Shown one piece after another: positions 13,224 through 22,031 of a DNA stretch of 32,101 nt; positions within the stretch are counted from its first letter, which is position 1, and each line of letters starts with the position of its first letter. The notes beneath the pieces are model-generated. The model had not been told where the DNA came from. It saw nothing but the letters and a program-made list of their open reading frames with translations, and did no database searches. The DNA is taken from the NCBI GenBank assembly GCA_949299335.1, contig CASGAD010000006.1:1-32101 (forward strand), written 5' to 3'. A program made the translations under genes and the position numbers. The DNA comes from an uncultured bacterium. GTDB lineage: Bacteria > Bacillota_I > Bacilli_A > RFN20 > CAG-826.

Positions 13224-15320
13224 ATGAAATTAGTTATAGTCGAGTCACCTACAAAAAGTAAAACTATTGGGCAATATTTAGGAGAAGGATATCACGTCGA
13301 AGCTAGTGTCGGTCATATTAGAGATTTAGCTATTAGCGGAGTTGGTGGATTTGGAGTTGATGTTAATAACGACTTTAAACCAACTTATATTGTCGATGCT
13401 GATAAAAAAGATGTTGTTAAAAAACTTTTAGAATTAAAAAGAAATAGCGAAGAAGTTATCCTTGCAACCGACCCTGATAGAGAAGGAGAAGCTATCGCTT
13501 GGCATTTAGCCAATGTTTTAGAATTGCCTATTGAATCGACTAAAAGACTTGAATTTCATGAAATTACACACACAAGCTTAGAAGAAGCTTTAAAGAATCC
13601 TCGTGTCATTGATATGAATTTAGTTCATTCTCAAGAAACTAGAAGAATTATTGATCGTATCATTGGATTTAAGTTATCAACATTATTAAAAAGTAAGATT
13701 CGTAGTAAATCAGCCGGAAGAGTCCAAAGTGTTACTCTTAAAATGATTGTTGAACACGAAAAAGAAATCGCAGATTTTAAGCCAGAGGAATATTGGAATT
13801 TAGAAGCTTCAATTAATAAAAATGATAAATTATATCCTTTAACTTTAATTAAAATTAATGATGAAAATCAAAAGATGTCAAATGAAACTGAAGCAAATAT
13901 TGCTTTAGATTTTACTAAGGAAAATGTAAAAATTAGCGCAATTGACACGTCTTTAAAAAGCATTTCATCAAAAGAACCTTTTAGAACTTCGACTCTTCAA
14001 CAAGAAGTTTCTAGTCGCTTTAGTTTTAAAACTCGTGAAACAACTATTATTGCTCAGCAACTTTATGAAGGTGTTGAAATTAATGGTGAACTCACTGGTT
14101 TAATCACTTATATAAGAACTGATAGTACTAGATTAAGTGAAACTTTTGTCAATAGTGCTAAAAACTATATTATTAATAAGTTTGGTCAAGACTATTGGAA
14201 AGGTCAAAAGAAGACAAAAGATGTTAAATTAGCTCAAGATGCTCACGAAGCAATTAGACCAACGAATTTAGATATTACCCCAAGTATCGCTAAAGAATAT
14301 TTAAACGATCATCAATATAAAGTTTATAAATTAATTTATGAAAGAACTTTAGCTAGTTTAATGCAAGATAAAAAAGAAGAAGTTACGACAATTGAATTTA
14401 AAAATTCCCACCTTACTTTTAATTTAAAAGGTGTGAAAGTTCTTTTTGCGGGATATGATGTTTTTAAATTAGATGAAAATGACACAAACATCTTACCTGA
14501 GTTTAATACGGGCGAAGAATTTGAATTGTTAGAAACAGGCGTTAAGCAAAACTTTACAAAGGCTCCTCCAAGATATACAGAAGGTAAAGTTATCAAATTA
14601 ATGGAAGATAAAGGTATTGGACGTCCATCTACATATTCAGCAACTATTCAAACGTTATTAGCTAGAAAATATGTCACTTTAGTTAAAGGAACTTTAAGAC
14701 CTAGTGAACAAGGAATTTTAACAAGCAATGTATTAAATAAATATTTTCCAGATTTAATTAACACTGAATATACTGCTGATATGGAAACTAATTTGGATAA
14801 AATAAGTGAAGGAACAATCGATGAATTAAAAGTCATTAAAGATTTCTATTATCCATTTGTTGAGCATTATGATGTAGTTAAAGAACAAATGTATAAAGAA
14901 CCATTAAAATTAACTGGTGAAAAATGTCCAATTTGTGGATCTGATTTAGTTTATAGAAACAGCAAACATGGTGAATTTATCGGATGCTCTAATTATCCAA
15001 AATGCACTTACATTAAAAAGGAAGAAAAAGCTGAGCCTGAATCAGTTGGAAGAAATTGCCCAACATGCGGTTCACCTCTTGTTTATAGAAAAAATAAAAA
15101 AGGTCAAAAATTTATCGGATGCTCTAATTATCCAAAATGTCATTATATTGAAAGTTTAGAAGAAGTAACGACTCCTGAAGAAACAAGAATTTGCCCTAAA
15201 TGTGGAGCAAACTTAGTCTTAAGAAGTTCTCGTAGAGGTAAATTCTATGGTTGCTCTAATTATCCAAAATGTGATTATGTAGAGCCATTAAATAAAGTTA
15301 AGAAAGAAAATGAAAATTAA
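13224..15320 (+). CDS. topA: DNA topoisomerase I
   Basis: 698 residues, type IA topoisomerase that relaxes negative supercoils. The Toprim domain starts LVIVESPTKSKTIGQYLG and has ATDPDREGEAIAWH. The active-site Tyr is Y296 in LITYIRTDSTRLS. SKSAGRVQSVTLK and DKGIGRPSTYSATIQTLL are further family motifs. The C-terminus holds three Cys4 zinc-binding repeats of the form CPxCG...GCSNYPKC, starting near 14927, 15057 and 15192. The DNA of the first two repeats shares an identical 30-base stretch. The end overlaps trmFO by 11 bases. The topA-trmFO-xerC order follows B. subtilis. Confidence 0.97.
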   Translation: MKLVIVESPTKSKTIGQYLGEGYHVEASVGHIRDLAISGVGGFGVDVNNDFKPTYIVDADKKDVVKKLLELKRNSEEVILATDPDREGEAIAWHLANVLELPIESTKRLEFHEITHTSLEEALKNPRVIDMNLVHSQETRRIIDRIIGFKLSTLLKSKIRSKSAGRVQSVTLKMIVEHEKEIADFKPEEYWNLEASINKNDKLYPLTLIKINDENQKMSNETEANIALDFTKENVKISAIDTSLKSISSKEPFRTSTLQQEVSSRFSFKTRETTIIAQQLYEGVEINGELTGLITYIRTDSTRLSETFVNSAKNYIINKFGQDYWKGQKKTKDVKLAQDAHEAIRPTNLDITPSIAKEYLNDHQYKVYKLIYERTLASLMQDKKEEVTTIEFKNSHLTFNLKGVKVLFAGYDVFKLDENDTNILPEFNTGEEFELLETGVKQNFTKAPPRYTEGKVIKLMEDKGIGRPSTYSATIQTLLARKYVTLVKGTLRPSEQGILTSNVLNKYFPDLINTEYTADMETNLDKISEGTIDELKVIKDFYYPFVEHYDVVKEQMYKEPLKLTGEKCPICGSDLVYRNSKHGEFIGCSNYPKCTYIKKEEKAEPESVGRNCPTCGSPLVYRKNKKGQKFIGCSNYPKCHYIESLEEVTTPEETRICPKCGANLVLRSSRRGKFYGCSNYPKCDYVEPLNKVKKENEN
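14975..15271 (+). repeat. Repeated zinc-finger coding units in topA
   Basis: The 30 bases at 14975-15004 recur exactly at 15110-15139, and their last 20 bases (TGCTCTAATTATCCAAAATG) recur at 15252-15271. All encode GCSNYPKC of the three Cys4 repeats. Identity at synonymous positions suggests recent duplication or gene conversion. Confidence 0.75.
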
Positions 15321-16578
15321 TATTATTGGAGCAGGATTAGCTGGATCAGAATGTGCTAATTATTTAGCAAATAAAGGTTATGAAGTTAATTTATATGAAA
15401 AAAGACCTTTAAAAAGCAGTCCAGCTCATCATACAGATTTATTTGGCGAATTAGTATGTTCTAATTCTTTAAAAAATAAGAAACTTGATAACGCTTGTGG
15501 ATTGTTAAAAGAAGAAATTAGACTTCTTGGTTCTTTAGTAATGGAAGCTAGTGAAGTTAGTAAAGTTCCTAGTGGTGATAGTTTAGCCGTAGATAGAACA
15601 GTTTTTGCGTCTTATATCACTAACAAAATTAAAAGTAACAAGAATATTCATATTTATTATGAGGATGTTACTGATTTTAAAGATGGAATTACTGTAATTT
15701 GTACAGGCCCATTAACTGAAAATACTTTGCTAGATAAAATAAACGAAGTTACAAATCAAAAATCATACGGCTTTTTCGATGCTAGTGCACCAATTGTTGA
15801 AAAAGAGTCCATTAATTTTTCTAAGGTTTTTCTTAAATCTAGGTACGAGCAAGGTGATGATACTTATATAAATTGCCCAATGAATAAAGAGGAATATTTA
15901 ACTTTTTATAACGAATTGATAAATGCTAAAAAAGCCCCTTTACACGATTTTGATACTAATTATTTTGAGGGATGTTTGCCGATTGAAGTGATTGCTTCTA
16001 GAGGTGTAGACACCTTACGTTTTGGTCCTCTAAAACCAGTAGGATTAGAGCATAATGGAGAAAGTTATTATGCTGTTGTACAATTACGCCAAGATGATTT
16101 AATTGGTAATTTTTATAATCTTGTAGGATTTCAAACTAATTTGACCTATCCTGAACAAAAACGCGTTTTTTCACTAATTCCAGGATTAGAAAATGGTAAA
16201 TTTGTCCGTTATGGATTAATGCATAGAAATTCTTATGTTTATGCTCCAAAAGTTTTAGATGACTTTTTAAGATTAAAAAATAATAAAAATGTTTTTATTG
16301 CGGGACAATTATCAGGAGTAGAAGGATACATAGAAAGTGCGGCGACAGGATTACTAGTCGCTTACTACATTGACTTTTTATTACAAGACAAAGAAATAAA
16401 ACAGCTATCTTTTTATTCCGTTTTGGGTTCTTTAGTGAGATATATTACACATACTGGAATGAACAATTTTTCTCCTATGAATGCGAATTTTGGGATAGTT
16501 TACAAGGCTAACAAGGATCCAAAAGAAGAAGTTATTAAAAGAGCCTTAAAAGCAATTGAAGATTTTAAAAATCAATAA
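15310..16578 (+). CDS. trmFO: Methylenetetrahydrofolate-tRNA-(uracil-5-)-methyltransferase TrmFO
   Basis: 422 residues. TrmFO uses FAD and methylenetetrahydrofolate to make m5U54 in tRNA. The FAD-binding Rossmann motif IIGAGLAGSECANYLA starts at residue 5. C50 in FGELVCSNSLK and C222 in FEGCLPIEVIASRG match the two cysteines studied in the B. subtilis enzyme. The C-terminal FIAGQLSGVEGYIESAATG and HTGMNNFSPMNANFG are also typical. It starts inside topA and xerC follows after two bases, so it belongs to the topA transcript. The absence of SAM-dependent TrmA from the pathway is a family inference. Confidence 0.96.
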   Translation: MKINIIGAGLAGSECANYLANKGYEVNLYEKRPLKSSPAHHTDLFGELVCSNSLKNKKLDNACGLLKEEIRLLGSLVMEASEVSKVPSGDSLAVDRTVFASYITNKIKSNKNIHIYYEDVTDFKDGITVICTGPLTENTLLDKINEVTNQKSYGFFDASAPIVEKESINFSKVFLKSRYEQGDDTYINCPMNKEEYLTFYNELINAKKAPLHDFDTNYFEGCLPIEVIASRGVDTLRFGPLKPVGLEHNGESYYAVVQLRQDDLIGNFYNLVGFQTNLTYPEQKRVFSLIPGLENGKFVRYGLMHRNSYVYAPKVLDDFLRLKNNKNVFIAGQLSGVEGYIESAATGLLVAYYIDFLLQDKEIKQLSFYSVLGSLVRYITHTGMNNFSPMNANFGIVYKANKDPKEEVIKRALKAIEDFKNQ

Positions 16579-16580
16579 GA

Positions 16581-17525
16581 ATGGATAAAAATGTAAAAGA
16601 TTTTTTGGATTATTTAAAACATGATTTAAATTATAGTGATAACACTATTAAGTCATATGCTTTTGATATCGAATTATTTTTAAAATTTCTCTTTAAAAAA
16701 AGCATAAAAATCGAAGAAGTTGATAAAAATACAATAAGGGAGTTTGTTTCAAACCGTTCTAAACACAAAACATATAGAGGAAGTTACGAAACTAATCGTA
16801 CGATTTCTAGAAGAATCTCATCTAATAAAAAATACTTTTCTTATTTAGTTAAAATTGGTGAACTTCAAAATAATCCATTTTTATTTATTGATAGTATCAA
16901 AGTAAAAAAGAAAAATGTTGAAGTTCTTTATGAAAATCAAGTTAAAAAATTACTAGAGGCTAATGAGGCTAGGACAGATTTTTTTAAAGAAAGAGATGAG
17001 GCAATTCTTTTATTAATGTTTTCTAGTGGCTTAAGATGTTCTGAATTAGTTAACTTAAAAATTAATAATATTGACTTATCTAGTTGTGTCTTAAGAGTAT
17101 ATGGAAAGGGTAAAAAAGAGAGGCTTGTCCCTTTTTCTAATAAAAGTACACTAGCAATAATTAAGTATGCAAAAAATACCAGGTTGATAATATTAGAGAA
17201 AAACAATGCAAATTCAACATATTTATTTTTAAATAAATATGGGCAGCCTATTACCCCTCGTGGATTAGAATATATTTTTAAAAATATAATAAAGAAAACT
17301 AAGTTGAATTTAGGTATAAATTTGCATCCTCATATCTTACGTCATACTTATGCAACTAAACTATTAGATAACGGAGCTGATATAAGAACCATTCAAGAAT
17401 TATTAGGGCATGAGTCGATAAATACAACTCAAATTTATACCCATGTTTCGAAAGAAAAAATAAAAAAGCAGTATGATATGTTTTTCCCTAAAGATCTTGA
17501 AAATAAAAACGAGGATATTAAGTAA
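16581..17525 (+). CDS. xerC: Tyrosine recombinase XerC-like
   Basis: 314 residues. The N-terminal SAM-like core-binding domain (about 1-105) begins FLDYLKHDLNYSDNTIKSYAFDI. The catalytic domain has R152 in SSGLRCSELVNL, a lysine in YGKGKKER (176-179), H251 and R254 in LHPHILRHTYATKLL, H277 in ELLGHESINTTQIYTH and nucleophile Y286, so the active site is complete. Xer enzymes resolve chromosome dimers at dif. The location after trmFO matches codV/xerC of B. subtilis and argues for a housekeeping recombinase rather than an integrase. clpQ-clpY-codY, which follow in B. subtilis, are absent. Confidence 0.9.
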   Translation: MDKNVKDFLDYLKHDLNYSDNTIKSYAFDIELFLKFLFKKSIKIEEVDKNTIREFVSNRSKHKTYRGSYETNRTISRRISSNKKYFSYLVKIGELQNNPFLFIDSIKVKKKNVEVLYENQVKKLLEANEARTDFFKERDEAILLLMFSSGLRCSELVNLKINNIDLSSCVLRVYGKGKKERLVPFSNKSTLAIIKYAKNTRLIILEKNNANSTYLFLNKYGQPITPRGLEYIFKNIIKKTKLNLGINLHPHILRHTYATKLLDNGADIRTIQELLGHESINTTQIYTHVSKEKIKKQYDMFFPKDLENKNEDIK

Positions 17526-17533
17526 TTTTGATG

Positions 17534-17563
17534 TTGATTAGTAATATATAGAAATGTTATAAT
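17534..17563 (+). promoter_or_regulatory. Promoter of rpsB-tsf
   Basis: TTGATT (17534-17539), 18 bases, TATAAT (17558-17563), with TGT before the -10 box giving an extended form. The expected start is near 17570. Confidence 0.82.
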
Positions 17564-17569
17564 TTGCAA

Positions 17570-17683
17570 GACTTTCGAGGTTTCTTGAAAGATTACACAC
17601 ACTATGAATTCACTTTCCGAGTCTAATTTTATTAGGGAGGGTGTTCGAAATAGTGGAGGATTAACAAATAAAGGAGTCATAAA
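17570..17683 (+). promoter_or_regulatory. Structured 5' leader of rpsB
   Basis: About 114 bases, long for this genome. AGACT (about 17569-17573) can pair with AGTCT (about 17621-17625), enclosing a CTTTC/GAAAG hairpin. A purine-rich segment GGGAGGG and a second GGAGG precede the true ribosome binding site AAAGGAG at 17670-17676. It may hold an S2 autoregulatory site, but I do not recognise a known family. Confidence 0.4.
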
Positions 17684-18724
17684 ATGGCAGAAGAAAAGAA
17701 TGTCGCTGAAGTAGTTAGCGAAACTAAAGAAGAAACTACAGAACAAAATATCATGGAAACAGTCGTTCACGATGAGAACGCTCCAGTCGTAACATTAAAG
17801 AAATTACTTGAGGCAGGTGTTCATTACGGACATCAAACAAAAAAATGGAATCCAAAAATGAAACCATTCATCTATTGCCCAAGAAATGGAATTTACATTA
17901 TTGATTTAAATAAAACAAGAGATGCTTTAGTTGATGCTTATAAAGTACTTTCAAACATCGTCTTAGAAGGTGGAAAGGTTTTACTTGTTGGTACAAAAGA
18001 TAACTGCAAAGAAATTATTAAAACTGAAGCTGAAAGAAGTGGTTCATTCTATATTACAAATAGATGGTTAGGTGGAATCTTAACAAACTTCAAAACAATT
18101 CAAACAAGAATTAGAAAATTAAAAGATCTTGAAAGCGCTGAAGAAGATGGTTCATGGGATAAATTACCTAAGAAAGAAGTCATCGCTTTAAGAAAACAAA
18201 AAGATAAACTCGCTAAGAACCTTGAAGGTATTAAAGAAATGAGAAAGGTTCCTAACGCATTAATCGTTGTAGATCCAACAATCGAACACAATGCTGTTAA
18301 AGAAGCAAATAAATTAGGAATCCCAGTATTCGCAATTTGTGATACAAACTGTGATCCAGATGGAATTAACTATGTAATCCCAGGTAACGATGATGCTACT
18401 AAGTCAGTAAAATTAATCGTTGGAGTTTTAAATGATGCTATTGTCGAAGCTAAGGGTGGATTAACTGAAATCGCTTATACAAAAGATGAAGGCGAAGAAG
18501 TTACTATGAAAGATGCTATCAGACAAGCAGATAGAGAAAATGCTTTACGTATTGCTGCTAGAAGAGAAATGCAACGTGAAAGATTAGAAAAAGAAAAAGC
18601 TAGAAGAGAAGCTTTCTTAGCAAAGCAAAATGCTGCTCAAGCTGCAAATGCTGAAGAAAAACCAGCTGCTCCAAAGGCAAAAAAAGCTGAAAAGAAAGAA
18701 GAAAAAGCTGAAAAAGCTGAATAA
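17684..18724 (+). CDS. rpsB: 30S ribosomal protein S2, extended form
   Basis: 346 residues against about 245 usually. The S2 core starts near residue 36 (VTLKKLLEAGVHYGHQTKKWNPKM, cited in part) and contains ITNRWLGGILTNFKT and FAICDTNCDPDGINYVIPGNDDA. The first ~35 residues are an acidic, low-complexity extension. The last ~70 form a charged tail rich in Arg, Glu, Ala and Lys that ends in KAEKKEEKAEKAE. S2 joins the 30S late. AAAGGAG precedes the ATG. tsf follows after 22 bases, the universal rpsB-tsf pair. Confidence 0.96.
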   Translation: MAEEKNVAEVVSETKEETTEQNIMETVVHDENAPVVTLKKLLEAGVHYGHQTKKWNPKMKPFIYCPRNGIYIIDLNKTRDALVDAYKVLSNIVLEGGKVLLVGTKDNCKEIIKTEAERSGSFYITNRWLGGILTNFKTIQTRIRKLKDLESAEEDGSWDKLPKKEVIALRKQKDKLAKNLEGIKEMRKVPNALIVVDPTIEHNAVKEANKLGIPVFAICDTNCDPDGINYVIPGNDDATKSVKLIVGVLNDAIVEAKGGLTEIAYTKDEGEEVTMKDAIRQADRENALRIAARREMQRERLEKEKARREAFLAKQNAAQAANAEEKPAAPKAKKAEKKEEKAEKAE

Positions 18725-18746
18725 TTAATTAAAGGAGAACAAACTG

Positions 18747-19622
18747 ATGGCTGCAAATATCGAATTAATTAAAGTTTTAAGAGAAAGAACAGGCGCTGGC
18801 ATTATGGATTGTAAAAATGCTTTAAGTGCATGTGGAGATGACGTTGATAAAGCTTGTGATTGGTTAAGAGAAAAAGGTATTGCAAAACAAGCTAAAAAGG
18901 CTGATAGAATTGCTGCTGAAGGTTTAATTGCTATTCATTCATGCGAAAAATGTGGAAAAGCTTCAATTGTTGAAGTTAACTGTGAAACAGATTTCGTTGC
19001 TAAAGCTGATCCTTTCAAAGAATTAGTAAATGAATGCGCTGAAACAATTTTAAAAGAAAATTTAACAACAAATGAAGCTGTTGTTAGTGCAACTGAAAAA
19101 CTTTTCGCTGAAGCAACAGTTAAATTAGGCGAAAAATTAACATTTAGAAGATTTGAAGTTATTTCAAAAGCTGAAAATCAAGGTGTTGGTACATATATTC
19201 ACGCAGGTGGAAAAATTGGTGTTGTCGTTGTTTTAGAAAAAGATAATCCAGAATTAGCAAAAGGTATTGCTATGACAATTGCTGCTAATAATCCAAAATA
19301 TAACCACATGAGTGATATTCCAACCGAAATAATTGAAAACGAAAAAAAGATTCAATTAGAAGCTGCTAAAAATGATGAAAAGTTGAAGAATAAGCCAGCT
19401 GCTGCTCTTCCAAAAATTATTGAAGGCAAAGTTAATAAATTCTTTAGCGAATCAGTTTTAGATGATCAAGAATATATTTTAAATCCAGAATTAACAGTCG
19501 CTAATGCTTTAAAACAAGCAAATAATTCAGTTGTTAAATTTGTACGTTTCCAAGCAGGCGAAGGAATCGAAAAAAGAGTCGACAATTTTGCTGAAGAAGT
19601 CGCAAAACAAGCTGGTAACTAA
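18747..19622 (+). CDS. tsf: Elongation factor Ts
   Basis: 291 residues. The N-terminal UBA-like domain carries LRERTGAGIMDCKNALSACG, and the core has VEVNCETDFVAKADPFKEL, the EF-Tu contact region. EF-Ts is the nucleotide exchange factor of EF-Tu. A CEKCG motif (about 69-73) sits just before the core and is a minor local feature. AAAGGAG at 18731-18737 is the ribosome binding site. A strong terminator follows, so rpsB-tsf is a two-gene unit. Confidence 0.97.
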   Translation: MAANIELIKVLRERTGAGIMDCKNALSACGDDVDKACDWLREKGIAKQAKKADRIAAEGLIAIHSCEKCGKASIVEVNCETDFVAKADPFKELVNECAETILKENLTTNEAVVSATEKLFAEATVKLGEKLTFRRFEVISKAENQGVGTYIHAGGKIGVVVVLEKDNPELAKGIAMTIAANNPKYNHMSDIPTEIIENEKKIQLEAAKNDEKLKNKPAAALPKIIEGKVNKFFSESVLDDQEYILNPELTVANALKQANNSVVKFVRFQAGEGIEKRVDNFAEEVAKQAGN

Positions 19623-19644
19623 TATTTACATCTAATTTAAATAA

Positions 19645-19671
19645 AAAAGGGACAATTTTCTTGTCCCTTTT
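19645..19671 (+). terminator. Terminator after tsf
   Basis: AAAAGGGACAA (19645-19655) pairs with TTGTCCCTTTT (19661-19671) around TTTTC. It ends directly before the pyrH -10 box. Confidence 0.92.
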
Positions 19672-19679
19672 GCTATAAT
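19671..19679 (+). promoter_or_regulatory. Extended -10 promoter of pyrH
   Basis: TGCTATAAT with TATAAT at 19674-19679. No -35 box is evident because the upstream bases form the tsf terminator. Only about 11 bases separate the expected start from the pyrH ATG, with AAAGGA between them. Confidence 0.65.
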
Positions 19680-19696
19680 TAATAAAGGATTTATTT

Positions 19697-20407
19697 ATGT
19701 ATAAGAAAGTTATTTTAAAATTAAGCGGGGAAGCTCTTCAAGATGAACATAACCATCTTATTTTAGATGGAAAAAAGCTTAATGAAATCGGTTTATTAGT
19801 TAAAAGACTAGTTGATAATGGTGTTAAAGTTGGAATTGTTACTGGAGCTGGAAATATCTTTAGGGGTAGAATCGCTTCTGATGCTGGAATTAAAGTTGAG
19901 GATGGCGATTATATGGGAATGACCGGGACAATCATTAATTGCAAAGCTATATCAAGTGTCTTAGATAAACTTGGAGTTAAAAACATTTTATTTAGCGCTT
20001 TAGCTTTAGAGGATGTAGCTATTAAATATGATAAAGATTTAGCTAATTCTTATATTGATAAAGGATATGTTTGTTTATTTAGTGGAGGTATTGGTAAACC
20101 AGGGTACACCACAGATACAACAGCCGCAACTAGAGCTATTGAAGTAAGTGCTGATGCAATATTTGCTGGGAAAAATGGCACTGATGGTGTTTATACTAGC
20201 GATCCAAACAAAGATAAAAACGCTAAATTTATTAAAGGAATGACTTATACAGATGTAATTAACATGAACTTAAAAGTTATGGACCTTAGTGCTATTAAAC
20301 TTTTAAAAAATACAAATATCGTTACTAGAGTATTTTCAATGGATGATATAAATAATTTCATTGAAGTAGCTAACGGAAGCGATATTGGAACTATTATTAA
20401 GGAGTAA
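19697..20407 (+). CDS. pyrH: Uridylate kinase
   Basis: 236 residues, amino-acid-kinase fold, UMP to UDP. Motifs are VILKLSGEALQ near the N-terminus, GAGNIFRGR, GMTGTIINC, GGIGKPGYTTDTTAATRA and KNGTDGVYTSDPNKD. It begins a transcript from the promoter at 19671-19679 that probably runs through polC, since all genes to 29138 are separated by three bases or less. Confidence 0.97.
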   Translation: MYKKVILKLSGEALQDEHNHLILDGKKLNEIGLLVKRLVDNGVKVGIVTGAGNIFRGRIASDAGIKVEDGDYMGMTGTIINCKAISSVLDKLGVKNILFSALALEDVAIKYDKDLANSYIDKGYVCLFSGGIGKPGYTTDTTAATRAIEVSADAIFAGKNGTDGVYTSDPNKDKNAKFIKGMTYTDVINMNLKVMDLSAIKLLKNTNIVTRVFSMDDINNFIEVANGSDIGTIIKE

Positions 20408-20410
20408 ATT

Positions 20411-20953
20411 ATGGATATTTTGGACGAAGCCAAATTAAAGATGACAAAATCAACTGAATCTTTAGAACTAAACTTGGCAACATTAAGAACAGGAAGAGCA
20501 AATGCAGCTTTATTAGAAAATTTGTATTGCGATTATTATGGCGAGAAAATGCTTGTTACTCAAATCGCAGCTATTAAAGTTCCTGAGCCAAAACAATTAT
20601 TAGTTATGCCTTATGATCAAGGAGATATTAAAACTATAGTTGCTGCAATCAATTCTAGTGATATTGGAATTAATCCAATTGTTGATGGAAAACAAATTAG
20701 ATTAAATTTGCCTCCTTTAACAGAAGATAGAAGAAAACAATTGGCAAAAAAGGCTAAAACTTATGGTGAAGAAGCTAAAGTTGCTATTAGAAATATCCGT
20801 AGAGATATGATGGATGCAATCAAAAAAGATGAATCCTATACAGAAGATACAAAGAAAAAAGAAGAAGCAGATCTTCAAAAAATTACTGACGAAAGTATCA
20901 AAAGAGTCGATGCTATCGTAAAAGAAAAAGAAAACGAGATTCTTTCTATCTAA
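20411..20953 (+). CDS. frr: Ribosome recycling factor
   Basis: 180 residues, normal for RRF. It contains LATLRTGRANAALLENLYCDYYG, KVPEPKQLLVMPYD, LNLPPLTEDRRKQLAKKAK (parts of the two conserved blocks) and IRNIRRDMMDAIKKDE. With EF-G it splits post-termination ribosomes. AAGGAG at the end of pyrH is the ribosome binding site. In B. subtilis uppS follows; here cdsA starts one base after the frr stop. Confidence 0.97.
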   Translation: MDILDEAKLKMTKSTESLELNLATLRTGRANAALLENLYCDYYGEKMLVTQIAAIKVPEPKQLLVMPYDQGDIKTIVAAINSSDIGINPIVDGKQIRLNLPPLTEDRRKQLAKKAKTYGEEAKVAIRNIRRDMMDAIKKDESYTEDTKKKEEADLQKITDESIKRVDAIVKEKENEILSI

Positions 20954-20954
20954 A

Positions 20955-22031
20955 ATGAAAAACAATGTAAATAAAGAGGAAAAGGAACTCCAAAACGAAG
21001 AAGTATTAAATAATCTTAAACGAGAGCATTACATGAATAGTCTTAACGTTGATGCAAAAGCTTCAATGAAAAATAGAATTTTAATTGGGATAATGCTTGT
21101 TGTTATTACGATTCCTTGTATCGTTTTGGGCGATTATATTTTCGCTCTTTTAATATTAGTAGCTTCACTTATTTCGTGTCATGAAATAATTAATACACCA
21201 CAATCTTTAGAGAGAAGATTCAGCCCTGTTTTATATGTCTTTGCTTATGTGATGATGGTGTCATTAATTTATTGGATTATTATCAAAAATAATATTTTTG
21301 ACTATGTTACTAATCCTGATGAATATGTTTTTGATTTAACCCGTAATTTTGAAGGACCACGAATCTCATTAACAGCATTCTTTATTTGTGTTGCTTTTTT
21401 CTTTTTTGATGCTTTAAGAGGAAGAAAGTTTACGATGACTGATGCATTTTATTTTATAGGAATGTTATTAATTGTATCGGTAGGCTTTCAATCAATTTTA
21501 TATTTAAGATATGTACCGTTTTCTTATAGTCATCAACTTGTAAGTGAAACAAGTAACGGATTTAAATATGGACAATCTATGCTTATTTTATTTTTCATGT
21601 TATTAGGGACATGTTTAAATGATGTAGGAGCGTATTTTATAGGTGTTTTATTCGGAAAACATAAGATGTGTCCACGTATTTCTCCAAAGAAAACTTGGGA
21701 AGGATTTGTTGGAGGAGTTGTTATTTCTGTCGCTTCAACACTTATATTTGGATATGTAACTGATGCTTGTGGAGTGGCAATGCTCCCTGGAGTATTAGAT
21801 ATAGAGCATTGGTATAATGTTTTAATTTTATCAATTTTAATACCGATTTTTGGTGTATTCGGAGATTTAATTTTCTCTCAAATTAAACGTAGTTATAATA
21901 TTAAAGATTTTGGTAAAGCTTTGAAAAGTCATGGTGGAGTTTTAGATAGATTAGATTCTATTTTGATTGTTTCTATTGCTATGTCTTTAATTATTGAAAC
22001 AATGGCTAATAGTTGGAGTATTTTTAAATAG
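20955..22031 (+). CDS. cdsA: Phosphatidate cytidylyltransferase
   Basis: 358 residues against about 270 in B. subtilis. A charged N-terminal segment of about 40 residues precedes the first of several membrane helices (from about RILIGIMLVVITIPCIVLG). The C-terminus has SPKKTWEGFVGG and the full signature SQIKRSYNIKDFGKALKSHG followed by GVLDRLDSI (from residue ~308). CdsA makes CDP-diacylglycerol from phosphatidic acid and CTP. The extra length comes from the N-terminal tail and a loop with a hydrophilic insert near residues 110-140. It starts one base after frr and abuts dxr. Confidence 0.93.
   Translation: MKNNVNKEEKELQNEEVLNNLKREHYMNSLNVDAKASMKNRILIGIMLVVITIPCIVLGDYIFALLILVASLISCHEIINTPQSLERRFSPVLYVFAYVMMVSLIYWIIIKNNIFDYVTNPDEYVFDLTRNFEGPRISLTAFFICVAFFFFDALRGRKFTMTDAFYFIGMLLIVSVGFQSILYLRYVPFSYSHQLVSETSNGFKYGQSMLILFFMLLGTCLNDVGAYFIGVLFGKHKMCPRISPKKTWEGFVGGVVISVASTLIFGYVTDACGVAMLPGVLDIEHWYNVLILSILIPIFGVFGDLIFSQIKRSYNIKDFGKALKSHGGVLDRLDSILIVSIAMSLIIETMANSWSIFK

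Noticed and set aside
14968-15159. Plus-strand ORF of 63 codons inside topA
   Set aside because: Alternative frame of the zinc-finger repeats; its internal repetition simply mirrors theirs.
16581-17525. Tyrosine recombinase as the integrase of a mobile element
   Set aside because: It lies in the conserved topA-trmFO-xerC order with no attachment sites or phage genes nearby; a housekeeping Xer protein explains it.
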